Both the position numbers and the translations under genes were made by a program. Positions 52,501 through 61,187 of a stretch of DNA of 64,000 nucleotides are shown here, one piece after another; the stretch's first letter is position 1; each line of letters opens with the position of its first letter. Location: the NCBI GenBank assembly GCA_034008185.1, contig CM067082.1:103969311-104033310 (forward strand), in the 5' to 3' direction. The notes under the pieces are model-generated. The model was not told the DNA's origin and ran no database searches. It was given only the letters and a program-made list of their open reading frames with translations. Source of the stretch: Gorsachius magnificus (lineage: Eukaryota > Chordata > Aves > Pelecaniformes > Ardeidae).

Positions 52501-55500
52501 TTTTATTTCTTTAGTCTCTAGAACATCATTAAGAATATATGAAAAATTAAAACAGGACAGAACATTTCAATTTAACCTATACCAGATCACTGATCTGCTA
52601 CGGATCAGCTGTGCCAATGAAACTAAGACAGTTGTTCTGCAGCAGAAACGGGGCAGAACTACTAAAAATTGCTTTGCAGCACAAAAACCCATCCTTGGAA
52701 TGACTCTCTTAACACAGTACAGATCCAGGAACAAACTTCTCTCAGTTTTGAATACTGGTCACCATAAAAATGAGCTAGCTACTTCTTACTGCATGATATA
52801 ACGAAGTTAGCATTAGTCCACTTCCCAGCAAGAAAGACTTTTTCACATGTATTATAGTAACAGTTTCATGTGCCTGCCCAACTATGACATAAGGTGGTAA
52901 CTCCAACAAGGTACTATAGTCCAGTTCCCAATTGCTTCCAATTATACACATTACAAACATTTAAAAGATGCTTAGAAAAGCAAATCCCTTATCACTTCTA
53001 CACTTTACTGTCTTCCTGCTAAAACTTTACATCTTGCTAAAAATCACATCCCTAACAAATTACTTTTTTTGACGCGGCATTGAAAAATTAAGTCTGTGTG
53101 TTGGTCAGTAAAACGACCCCCTGTGTAAATACTCATAATCATTGTGCGTTAGTATCAAAGCATTCAGCAAATCATGCAAGAGGAATGCTCACCACAGGGC
53201 TACTTCGAACTGAGCTTGCTCTTGAAGAATAACTGTATTCCGATGGCTAAAGAAAAGTTATGAAGGAAATTTTCACAATTTTCATAATTTTTGTCTCCAG
53301 AAAGCAAAGATAATGAAAGAAACAGCCAACACCCTGTTACACTTACAGTGCGAGAACTATATGAGCTATGTAATCCATCATCACGTAAAGATGCCTGAGA
53401 AAGAGGGAATGAAATACTGTTTATATTCAATCGCAGAAATAATTATGCCACTCATATACACTGTAATGTACTCTATCTTATCCCATCTATGCATTTTCCA
53501 GTTAACATTATACTTTTTGAAAGGATGAACAATTTTTAAGAATTTCCGGCAGCATTTCCTCCTACTATTAAGGATGTCTATTTCCAAATAAAAATCTAAG
53601 TTTTTCCTCAAAAAATAGCCAAATAATTTAAAAATAATAACAAATCATAACTGTTTTCAAAAGAAAATCAAATTTCATATTTAAATTGCAATTGGATTTT
53701 CACTGTTTTGAAACCTTCAGAAAGTTTAGTCTACCCTGAGAACTGAAGCTGTATAGCATACTTATCAGTTTTACTTTGTGCTCACCCATGCAGGTTTTTC
53801 TGAAACAGAATGTGTTACGGTTGGACTTTATGACCTTAAAGTTCTTTTCCAACCTAAATGATCCTATGATTCTCTGATTATAAGGTGCAAGGCTGAAATC
53901 TATGTATGCAGTGGATAATAAAAGCAGCTCTGAGCAAAACAATTTAAAAAAAGAATTACAGTCTCATGCTGCTTTCCCCCTGCCTATGAAGAGTTCTCTA
54001 GTAGAAATTAGAATTATATGTATATTAGAATTGAACGCCATAACAGCCATCATGGTCTCATTCTCTCACTGGACCTTCTAATGTCTTCTTGAGGATACGC
54101 ACAAAGCCAAAAAGGTAAATTAGCTCCATCTGCAATCCAAGTGCAGAACAAGACCTCACTAACTACATAAAAGAATACTTGATGATTTTCTGCATAGGTT
54201 TAATGTCTCTCAGTGCCAGTGTAAGTTGGATTTGAACTACTGTAACAGCAAAAAGCATAAAGTTTCAGGCATGCATGTCACTTTTTAAAGACGACAACCT
54301 TTTGTAGAGCTCTCTTAGCCATTCTTATGTTACTTCTACTTTTTATTTTGTAAAGATGCAGATTAGGTTTTCATCCTATTACATTTTTGTACAATTATTA
54401 AATTTAAATATGGCATCTTATTTAAAAGTATTTGAAGAGTATTTACCACAAATTTCTGTAATCTCCTGACAATAATTTTTCCTGTTCAAACACTTAGCTT
54501 AACTTCTTTAAATACTTTATTAGTATTATACATGCAGTTGTTATTTAGTATGCTTGGATTAACAACTCCTACATCCAGTGTTCTTCAACATCATTGTTGT
54601 ATTCATAAACTTTATGCTTGTCTAAAAAGATCAGTAAAACAGCAACTACTAAAATACTTCAAAAGAGGCGACTTAATGTTAAAAACATTAAACAATGCCT
54701 CCACACGAAGTCACACACAAGCTGCAGGTTTATTTAAAAATATGAAAAAAATGCTCATGTAATACTGCCAAGCCTCATGGCCATACAATACAAATTTAAA
54801 GCAACCATGCAAATGGTGCTTACGAACCAAACTGATACTCCTTATCAAACCAGTGTTTACAGAAGGAGACACCTATGAAAAAAAGTGTAATTTTATATTC
54901 CTGAGGGCCATTCAAAACATCTAAAGATAAGCAAAATATTATTTTACATTGTACTAACCCTGTAACTCCTAGTTGTTGCCACCGGATCACTGTATAGAGA
55001 TGACGACTGTAGTGCGAAGAGTAGAAAAAGTCAGAAACACTTTTTCTGCATACATCCATTTTTTTAATATATTTCTCTATATTCCCCAAAAGTTCCAGAA
55101 GATTGAAACACTAAATTGTGTATCTGTATTAGACAGGAACTTTAAGGAAAGTGTAGATAAACATTCCAAGAAAACCCCTTATCATAATCTAAAACGTTAA
55201 TTAAAGCAATCTAGTATTTTTATCAGAAGATCTGTAGAGAATGATAAGTAGTTTTTTAAAAGACACATCAATTTCCTCTAGTTACTTCTTTATACCTGAT
55301 CACGACAGTAGCTGCAGGTACTGGAAGAAAATACCCATCTCATGACAGACCATTGATTTATCATTTATATTACTGTAGAAGAAAGTAGTACATTGGCACT
55401 AAACTTTTTGTTGTTGTTTTTTAAAAACAGGACTTTGAAAAAGCAAGTGTCACAGCTGCTCATTCATATGCAAAGTAACTTGCATGTTATCCATTCATTT

Positions 55501-58500
55501 TATAAAAGGCAACCCTTATAAGGCAGAAATACAACTGTAACTACTATTAGCTGTAATAATTTGCAGTGTTACAGAGAGAGAAGTTTGCTTCTTAAAGCAT
55601 AAGTAAGCAAAACCAAATATATGTATTTTATATACATTAAGAAATGAATATAGGAAGACGAGACAGACCCGAGTATGGTAGGAAGAAACTGGTTTACTAT
55701 ATCTAAGGCTGCTATAATTTCTTTGATCATAGTAAATTCCACTCTGTGGGGGGAAAAAAGAAAAGAGAAAACAAAGGTTGCATCTGTAGATCTTAGAACT
55801 TTTATTTACATCTCAACATTGACCAAATGCTCCCAAACTTAGAACTCATACAGAACATTGTAAAAATTTTCCCTATGCTTAACCCAGAAATCTATGTAAC
55901 TTTCTGAAGTAAAGCACAACCCCCCCCCAAAAACTACTTATATATGCTGTATATCAGCTTTATCTGTAATGTCCTGCCCAACCAAAGGAACAGTTTTTTT
56001 CTCCCTAAGAAAACCCAAAAAAGTTTACCTAAACCCTGACAAGTACAGCATGAAATACATGAAAAACGTATTTGACAAACCTTGCTAATAATTATTAGTA
56101 CAATGATTTGCTTGATCTTTTTTTCCCTATTAGATACCATTCTGAATCAGAGCATTTGGGGAGAGAGACAGAAATTCTTAAGAATTTAATAAGGGATGGA
56201 TGTTTACATGAGCATTAGTCTGTACCCTACCAGCACGCATGCGGAAAGCCTCACAATTATACTTTGGCTTATTTCTGTTGTTTTTTGACACTTCCTACAC
56301 AGACTGCATATATATGCATATGTGAGGAAAAATTTGGTATACATGTATAAAGAAGGAAAAAAAGAGATGAAGACGTAGCAAAAAGTAGTGCTTTCAGAAA
56401 GTAGTGCTTTCTATCTCAATAGGCCATAGGAAGCAGAAAGATTCACGTTACTCATTTATTTAAGAACTGAGGGAACAGGAAAGTAGCACCTCAAAAGCAC
56501 ACAGAGAAATGCTGTAATACAAATAATTACAAATAGATATAAAAATTATTCCAGCCTTGTCAACACAGGCATCCGCTGCTGCTCTAACTCCCCCAACCCT
56601 TGACCCAACTGCTGTTTCATCAGTGCTGAAACCCTCTGAAAACTTACATCAAAAATATTTAATTTCTTGGCACTATATTCACCTATATTACACACTGAAC
56701 TTCCTAGAATATTTTTTGGAAGATCAAAATAATCCACATGGCTTTTTCAACAGTTCACTGGGTTAACATCAAGGTTTATGGTAAATTCAATCTGCTTTAC
56801 ATCTACATTTAAAGTATATCTAACTGAGAGCGGACAAAGTGTAAATAATGAACGTGTATCTCCATCCTGACTGAATAAACTTTAATGCAAAGAAGTGCCA
56901 CTTTTAAATATTTCCAAGAGCCTTCCACAGGCCTCCAAGAGAACATGATTTCTATTCAACTGATTCCATTTGTGGGATTCCACCTTTCCGAGCACAGTTT
57001 CAAATGCTCAACTTTGGATCAGAATTTGGTCCATACTAGAGGTTTCTTTTTTCTTGAAAACATTTATGCATATATCAGCAAGCTAATAAATTTATCCATA
57101 ACTATATTAGTATGTAACTCCACACAGTTAGTATATTTATAGTAAATATTATAGTAGAAAACTAACCAATAAATCTTTACGGGAATAAGCAGCTTGCTTC
57201 TTTGAACTATGAGATTCGCTGTAAGCATGACTCTAAGAATAAAATTTAGAAAATTAATATCACTATGTAATAGCATCTTCAATCTTAAAACATGAAGAAG
57301 TCAAACATAAGGATTTACGATATTTATCACCTACAACGGAAACACCACAGAAAGTTCTAACTACACAGTTAGAATAATAGGCCATACTTCTATCGCTGTG
57401 TAAAAAAGAACTGATAAGTGAAACTACAATCAACCTTATCTCCAACTAACACAGGCTTGGCTTAAGTCAGTGTTCACAAAAAATGTAAAACCAATAAATA
57501 AGCTAAAAAAACCCTTAACATCACAGACTATTTTAAGCATTATATTGTCTTTGCCTATCTGTAGCTAATTCAGGTAACACTGCTGTTTAAACAAACCCAG
57601 CTTTTCAAGCTGCTTGCATATTCCTTTTAGTGGTACTTGGTGATTTTCTCTGCTTAAGTAGACATACACAAAAGTTACTTGGTGTAATACCAATGAGAAT
57701 GTGATTCACACTGCCATTGCTTCATAACGATAAGAAGTAATTTTTTTTAAGTAAAGGTATACAAACCACCTGCTTTTTCTCAGGACTGAAATAATTTCCC
57801 ATTAGATTAAGTTAAAGTTTCTATATGGAAATGGAGAATTCAAATATATGCATACACATCCTTTTTTAAAAAAAATGTATGTCTTCCAGGTCTAATCTGT
57901 ATATGTCACTTCACTACAAAGTTTAGAAATAACAGATAAATACTAACAAGTGCTTACTGTAAGATAGCTGTCTGTGAAATGTGACTTCATTAGATTTTCT
58001 TCCAGAGAAACTTTATACATGCATTTTATAAGAAGTGTTAGAATCGTACTGCTATTCTAGGTCTGAAAGTGTGATAGTACAAGTTTACATATTTTTTAAA
58101 ATCAGTAATTTAAAGTAGCAAGTTAGTGTTATTACACCTTAAAAACAGAGCACAAAAGCAGTCTTCAAAGACATGCAAAGTGTTAACATACAGGGACTGA
58201 GTATCTTGTAGATCTATCCTTAGCGCTGTCATACTGAAGTAAAAGAAAATGAAATTAAAATCATGAAGTTTAAAAAAATTAGCTTTTTTCCAAAGAATTA
58301 CTAAAAATACTTAAAAGGAAATTACAGGAAAACTTATTCTACTAATTATGAAAACGTATACATAAAGGAACGCCATTTATCCAATCTAAAGGGCATTCTG
58401 AAGCTGGAACACTTTAATAAAAACTATTTTTTTTTACCCCAACAGCATCCCAATTTCTGAAAAGTTAAGTAATTTTGGACAGCAGTAGGTTGTGTGAAAT

Positions 58501-60126
58501 ATTTCATGTGGTTTGGGTAACAGAATTTTAAATAATTAAGCAGTCTCACAGTGCATTGTATTACACTAAGACAGTATTTTGTTAGGTTACATGATAAAAG
58601 GCTCATCACATGTGCAAAAGTGCCCAGAGGATCAGTCAGCCCCGCTGTCAAGGTATGAAACCCATCACGATGTGGGGGCTCTCCAGGGCACTCTACAGAC
58701 TGAGGGAGGTTACTGCCTACAGGGCACAGAAGACATTACAGGATGCAGGGGAAAAGCAGCTTGGGAACAGGGGAGGAATAAAAGGTGGGGAAAAAGAGGG
58801 ATAAATGTGTTTTCAGAAGGAGCAAGTGTGTGAAAAAGATGGGACAGTGGGACGAAAGGGCCACCTGTGTGCAAAGAGACTGCTGGTCTCCTGGATTTGG
58901 CAACTCTTAATAATACTTATGAAAACAGCTTTGTAATAATAACTTAGCCAGTGTCCCCTAAACAACATTCATGGAGTTTATACATTCTTTTTTTAACATA
59001 CTGATTTTAAATTTTCAAAGCAAGCTAGCTTTTTCCAGTTAATTTAAAATTTCACAGGTATAACATAGCTATTCTGACTGTAGGTAATGCACAATCCAAA
59101 AATGTTACTTAGTATCACTCTAAGCTTTCTTAACAAAGCAAAACAAATTAACGGTAGTTTGAGAACATTACATGTTATACTAATAGCATGCTACAGTATT
59201 ACCCACTGTAATTTTCAACATAAGAACTACTGAGAGGATTACAAGAAAAAAATTTCTTCTTGTCTATTGATAGGTCTGAAAATTCCTTCTAGAGATCAAA
59301 TTAACACCAAAAATGCCCTGGTTTTAGATTTTATATTTGTTTATAAGTTAATATAGATCAGGTTCAGTTCATATTATTTCATATTGTTTTCATATTGTCT
59401 CAATAGTTCCAATATATCCAATATTCATACTATATTAAATAATAATTTAATATTATTAATGTAATTTACAGACTATAGTACCTTTTTGTGTTGCTAAAAG
59501 CATTACCATACAGGACCCATAGGACACCGTACCAGTTATAACCAACTTAACCATTTATTTTTTTAAAAACATTTTTATATTTAATTATTTATCTACCAAT
59601 AAGCACTCTTGCTATCAGAGAAGTGAGATAGATCACTCAGATAATGATTATCATCACAACACTTAACTTATACCTTAACTATTAACAGCTTAACAGTCTA
59701 CTAACAAATACTTCAGTTGCCTAAACTAGGAATACCACAAAATATAAAGAAATACCCATTTCTGTATATTTTCCAGCCTTGACTATAGGACTAATATTCC
59801 AAAATAATTGAGAAAAAAGGTTTCCTGCCATAACTTTTAGCAACATCTTTGTACTGTAGAGATTAATTCCCTTCAAACTTGGATTTATCTTCAAGACAGA
59901 ACACTTAACACTTCCTTTAAGTCCTCAAACATTGCAGCAGTCCACTTAATACTATTTTCTATAAAGAAGCATGCTTTCACCAAACTACTGCTTTGGTAAG
60001 CAGACACAGAAAACATTATAATATGAACACATCAAAGCATGCTCATTCCAGGCTACACACCACAAGATCTCTCCTTCTGGATGTACTGGCTCTGCTCGTG
60101 TGAGACCCACTGACATCCAAAGAACT
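28451..60126 (-). CDS. LRRFIP2: LRRFIP2, 3' part of the gene (21 coding exons, 5' end outside the window)
   Basis: Spliced gene on the minus strand; 21 exons with AG/GT borders join in phase into 598 codons plus a stop. LRRFIP2 is a cytoplasmic coiled-coil protein of the LRRFIP family. Known roles are binding Flightless-1, supporting Wnt signalling through Dishevelled, and adapting MyD88/TLR4 and NLRP3 signalling. Seen here: a Ser/Tyr/Arg-rich N-terminal part, the segment [11 protein letters not shown], then a long heptad coiled coil, and the C terminus [15 protein letters not shown]. The segment [16 protein letters not shown] and the following [18 protein letters not shown] favour LRRFIP2 over its paralogue LRRFIP1. 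The human long isoform is about 720 residues, so roughly the first 120 residues and the promoter lie beyond the right edge. No frame damage was seen. Exon coordinates are given separately. Confidence 0.95.
29322..29426 (-). CDS. LRRFIP2: LRRFIP2 coding exon
   Basis: 105 nt, phase 0 at both ends, starting [20 protein letters not shown] and ending [10 protein letters not shown]. Strong acceptor (gtttgggtttgcag), donor GTAATT. Very well conserved coiled coil close to the C terminus. Confidence 0.97.
30615..30694 (-). CDS. LRRFIP2: LRRFIP2 coding exon
   Basis: 80 nt. It completes the split Arg codon and encodes [20 protein letters not shown] followed by TTLEQN, leaving in phase 0. Donor GTAAGT. 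A short (CA)n run lies just outside the donor in the intron. Confidence 0.97.
31717..31837 (-). CDS. LRRFIP2: LRRFIP2 coding exon
   Basis: 121 nt, starting [20 protein letters not shown] and ending DLQLIEMQ plus one base of a split Arg codon. Acceptor after ctttttcag, donor GTAGGT. Conserved coiled coil with an acidic Asn/Gly linker (GLENGSDLQ). Confidence 0.97.
33277..33326 (-). CDS. LRRFIP2: LRRFIP2 coding exon
   Basis: 50 nt. It completes the split Asp codon and encodes [16 protein letters not shown], leaving in phase 0. Acceptor after cgttttcag, donor GTAACA. It cannot be skipped without a frameshift unless a neighbour goes too. Confidence 0.97.
34744..34876 (-). CDS. LRRFIP2: LRRFIP2 coding exon ([14 protein letters not shown])
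   Basis: 133 nt, enters in phase 0 and leaves one base over. It starts [20 protein letters not shown] and ends LESAGEGPL. This linker interrupts the coiled coil and separates LRRFIP2 from LRRFIP1. Donor GTAAAA. It is the first asymmetric exon in the series. Confidence 0.97.
35126..35227 (-). CDS. LRRFIP2: LRRFIP2 alternative coiled-coil exon
   Basis: 102 nt, phase 0 at both ends, starting [20 protein letters not shown] and ending KEAMKRGE. It resembles the matching exon of LRRFIP1 and of long LRRFIP2 isoforms. Acceptor after ggttcaggca…cccag, donor GTATGT. Likely optional together with the exon at 39098. Confidence 0.88.
36440..36545. repeat. possible ancient MIR-like SINE remnant
   Basis: The words ttttccatttttgaagaaca, aaggcccagcc and aatcacacagcaaa occur in the order found in the MIR core (ccattttacagatgagg, aaggtcacacagc). 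Matching is poor, and a profile search would be needed to confirm it. Confidence 0.25.
39098..39190 (-). CDS. LRRFIP2: LRRFIP2 alternative coiled-coil exon
   Basis: 93 nt, phase 0 at both ends, encoding [20 protein letters not shown] followed by [11 protein letters not shown]. Heptad-like and in frame. It sits between the RDELIE and KHGLVIIP exons, so it is a likely optional cassette. Donor GTATGA. The same type of segment is known from longer LRRFIP isoforms. Confidence 0.85.
40159..40309 (+). other. plus-strand open segment after a strong acceptor, antisense to LRRFIP2
   Basis: A T-rich tract (gttttttttcttcacag) ends at about 40158 on the plus strand. A frame containing [20 protein letters not shown] runs to a stop at 40307-40309. 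It lies within the intron between the LRRFIP2 exons at 39098 and 41241. No clear donor, poly(A) signal or known family was seen. Chance is the simplest explanation. Confidence 0.15.
41241..41333 (-). CDS. LRRFIP2: LRRFIP2 coding exon, coiled coil
   Basis: 93 nt, phase 0 at both ends, starting [20 protein letters not shown] and ending RQRDELIE. In the human main form RDELIE is followed directly by KHGLVIIP, so the next two exons here are probably an optional pair. Donor GTATGT. Confidence 0.97.
41956..42126 (-). CDS. LRRFIP2: LRRFIP2 coding exon, coiled coil
   Basis: 171 nt, phase 0 at both ends, the longest coding exon seen. It starts [20 protein letters not shown] and ends [10 protein letters not shown], a heptad pattern typical of the family. 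Donor GTAGTG. The intron before it is about 4.4 kb, the longest between placed exons. Confidence 0.97.
42127..46545. other. long LRRFIP2 intron
   Basis: 4.4 kb between the coiled-coil exon at 41956 and the exon at 46546. Apart from the CR1 fragment it holds AT-rich sequence. An open frame of 112 codons at 42175-42513 on the plus strand has no recognisable domain. I see no further LRRFIP2 exon here, and the flanking exons join in phase without one. Confidence 0.6.
43770..44165 (-). mobile_element. older CR1 fragment, minus orientation
   Basis: Reverse-complement CR1 words: gatctctggacaccacctgg, cagggccaaccaagatcagg, acctccagggatg, gactgcctgcctcatgaaaa. More diverged than the copies at 26.8 and 63.3 kb. 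It lies in the LRRFIP2 intron between the exons at 41956 and 46546. Confidence 0.85.
46546..46617 (-). CDS. LRRFIP2: LRRFIP2 coding exon, start of the coiled coil
   Basis: 72 nt, phase 0 at both ends, encoding [20 protein letters not shown] and KELK. It opens the coiled coil conserved in the LRRFIP family. Donor GTATCA. Confidence 0.95.
47070..47183 (-). CDS. LRRFIP2: LRRFIP2 coding exon, Ser/Thr-rich linker
   Basis: 114 nt, phase 0 at both ends. It encodes a Ser/Thr-rich linker including [17 protein letters not shown] and ends DASLSELR. This joins the disordered N-terminal part to the coiled coil. Donor GTAAAC. It carries a second RRGS sequence. Confidence 0.95.
47873..47917 (-). CDS. LRRFIP2: LRRFIP2 coding exon
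   Basis: 45 nt, phase 0 at both ends, encoding [15 protein letters not shown]. It occupies the place of the human segment between the RRGS region and the Ser/Thr-rich linker. Donor GTAAGA. Confidence 0.85.
49218..49610 (-). mobile_element. older CR1 fragment, minus orientation
   Basis: It starts gatcacagaaac, followed by tcacccagtccagcctcc, with later pieces such as cctcaacctctcctcct typical of the CR1 3' half in reverse. Strongly diverged. It lies in an LRRFIP2 intron. Confidence 0.75.
50329..50436 (-). CDS. LRRFIP2: LRRFIP2 conserved exon with the RRGS segment
   Basis: 108 nt, phase 0 at both ends. It encodes [20 protein letters not shown] and then [10 protein letters not shown], a segment shared by LRRFIP1 and LRRFIP2 and one of the best identifiers of the family. 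Donor GTGAGT. RRGS is a plausible basophilic kinase site (inference). Confidence 0.95.
52258..52300. repeat. short AT-rich simple repeat
   Basis: An (AT)n-like run (tatatatatatattcctat…) in an LRRFIP2 intron. Short and interrupted. Confidence 0.7.
53193..53246 (-). CDS. LRRFIP2: LRRFIP2 coding exon
   Basis: 54 nt, phase 0 at both ends, encoding [18 protein letters not shown]. Acceptor after cttttctttag, donor GTGAGC. The intron before it is 100 nt. Intron length alone does not decide whether this pair is used together or as alternatives. Confidence 0.85.
53347..53394 (-). CDS. LRRFIP2: LRRFIP2 coding exon
   Basis: 48 nt, phase 0 at both ends, encoding [16 protein letters not shown]. Strong acceptor (ccctctttctcag) and consensus donor GTAAGT. 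It is only 100 nt from the next exon. Confidence 0.85.
53812..53877 (+). mobile_element. CR1 3' tail fragment
   Basis: Only the last 66 bp or so: ggttggactttatgacctta, ttttccaacctaaatgatcc and tatgattctctga, the CR1 3' end. The rest of the element is absent. Confidence 0.85.
54959..55006 (-). CDS. LRRFIP2: LRRFIP2 coding exon
   Basis: 48 nt, phase 0 at both ends, encoding [16 protein letters not shown]. Acceptor after gcactacag, donor GTTAGT. One of the series of short Ser/Tyr/Arg exons. Confidence 0.8.
55669..55743 (-). CDS. LRRFIP2: LRRFIP2 coding exon
   Basis: 75 nt, phase 0 at both ends. It encodes a Tyr/Ser-rich piece beginning [15 protein letters not shown]. The acceptor is strong (ttttttccccccacag); the donor is GTCTGT, a weaker site that fits regulated use. 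Confidence 0.8.
57167..57232 (-). CDS. LRRFIP2: LRRFIP2 coding exon
   Basis: 66 nt, phase 0 at both ends, starting [12 protein letters not shown] and ending SRKDLL. Acceptor after ttttattcttag, donor GTTAGT. The ending (…RKDLL) resembles that of the exon at 60061 (…RRRDLV), which may reflect old exon duplication. Confidence 0.75.
58192..58233 (-). CDS. LRRFIP2: LRRFIP2 micro-exon ([14 protein letters not shown])
   Basis: 42 nt, phase 0 at both ends, encoding [14 protein letters not shown]. The acceptor is preceded by a pyrimidine tract (ttttcttttacttcag) and the donor is GTATGT. It is small and symmetric, so a likely alternative cassette. Confidence 0.75.
58600..58900. other. GC-richer block inside an AT-rich intron
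   Basis: About 300 bp clearly richer in G than the surrounding LRRFIP2 intron (gtgggggctctccagggcac, ggggaaaagcagcttgggaa, gggacagtgggacgaaaggg). It contains overlapping plus-strand frames of 60-85 codons with no recognisable product. It may be an inserted repeat of a kind I cannot name. Confidence 0.3.
60061..60126 (-). CDS. LRRFIP2: LRRFIP2 coding exon (first one seen in the window)
   Basis: 66 nt, phase 0 at both ends. It encodes a Ser/Arg-rich piece ([17 protein letters not shown] at its end). The acceptor follows cattcttaag and the donor is GTGTGT, which is acceptable but not strong. This is the most upstream exon I could place. Its assignment rests on composition, phase and position in the series, so it is less sure than the coiled-coil exons. 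Confidence 0.7.
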
Positions 60127-61008
60127 CTTAAGAATGAAATTGTAAAAATACATCAATATACAAAATAATTTTAAAAAGCTCTAGTGACAACTGTTAATCT
60201 TCACTGAAAAGCAAAAAATAACCAAGGCAGTCAAAGAAATTCTGGGTAAGCCCCACGAAAATAAGCTCAATTATCTGCTGAGTTCAAGCCCCATTCTTTT
60301 GTCAAGGGTAAATTACTTAATCTATGTCTTGGCATATTTTGTCTGTTAACCAAGCCAAGAGCAGATCTGAGCAAACCTGTAGCAGCTCATAAGTTTGTAA
60401 GTGTTGCTGCATAGCATATCTTACATACTTTTTCTGTAAACCATTTACTGTTTGCAAAGTAGTCAATGCTACCTGAGTTTAATTTATTTGGTAAAAATCT
60501 CTGTGATAAATTTCAGAAACACTTTACTTAACACCAGGACTTGCAAGATGTTAACACAAAATTCAGTTAATCAGAGATTACATTTAGTTGCTGAAACCTC
60601 TTAGTGACAACCACTGGTTTTTTTGAAGTCATGCAAAGAAACAGCTTATTCTGCCTTCCAAAATAAACAAAACCAACCCTTTTATTTTAGTAATTTGTCC
60701 CTCTCTGAGCTTATATATGCAGATCAATGACAAGCTGATTTCTAGGCAGATCTACTAAAAACAGGAAATTGATTAAAAACACTCAATACACCCATTCTTT
60801 AACAATGCATATGGCATAGCATATAGGAGAGCCTAAAGAATATAACAAATACTTCTATTAGCTGTCTTTGGGACACTTTGCATCATTCAGGTTAAGTCTT
60901 TGCCACTAACGAATAATACATCCCTACATTCTCAAAGAAATAAAACCCTACATCATACCAAACTCTTCTTCAAATTGTATCCTAATGTACTACTACTTTT
61001 TCTTGCAG

Positions 61009-61187
61009 AAATATTATAGAAACACAGTAATACTTAAAGCGCAAGAAAAGACACAACAGCGAGCAGATGACTATCAGCATCAGTCTGGAATGAAAGTCCA
61101 AGCTACAAATCAGTATTACTCATCTTCAGTAAGTGGCACTGATTCAGGACAACTGAGTCAGCAGTAGTATTCATTTTATTTAATAAA
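61009..61187 (+). other. terminal-exon-like segment antisense to LRRFIP2
   Basis: On the plus strand a strong acceptor (ctactttttcttgcag) ends at 61008. An open frame of 52 codons follows, starting KYYRNTVILKAQEKTQQRAD and ending SGTDSGQLSQQ, with a TAG stop at 61165-61167. An AATAAA lies at 61182-61187, only 14 nt after the stop. An internal GTAAGT follows SSS at about residue 40, so it could also be an internal exon. I do not recognise the protein. It may be the last exon of an antisense or nested transcript, or chance. Confidence 0.3.
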
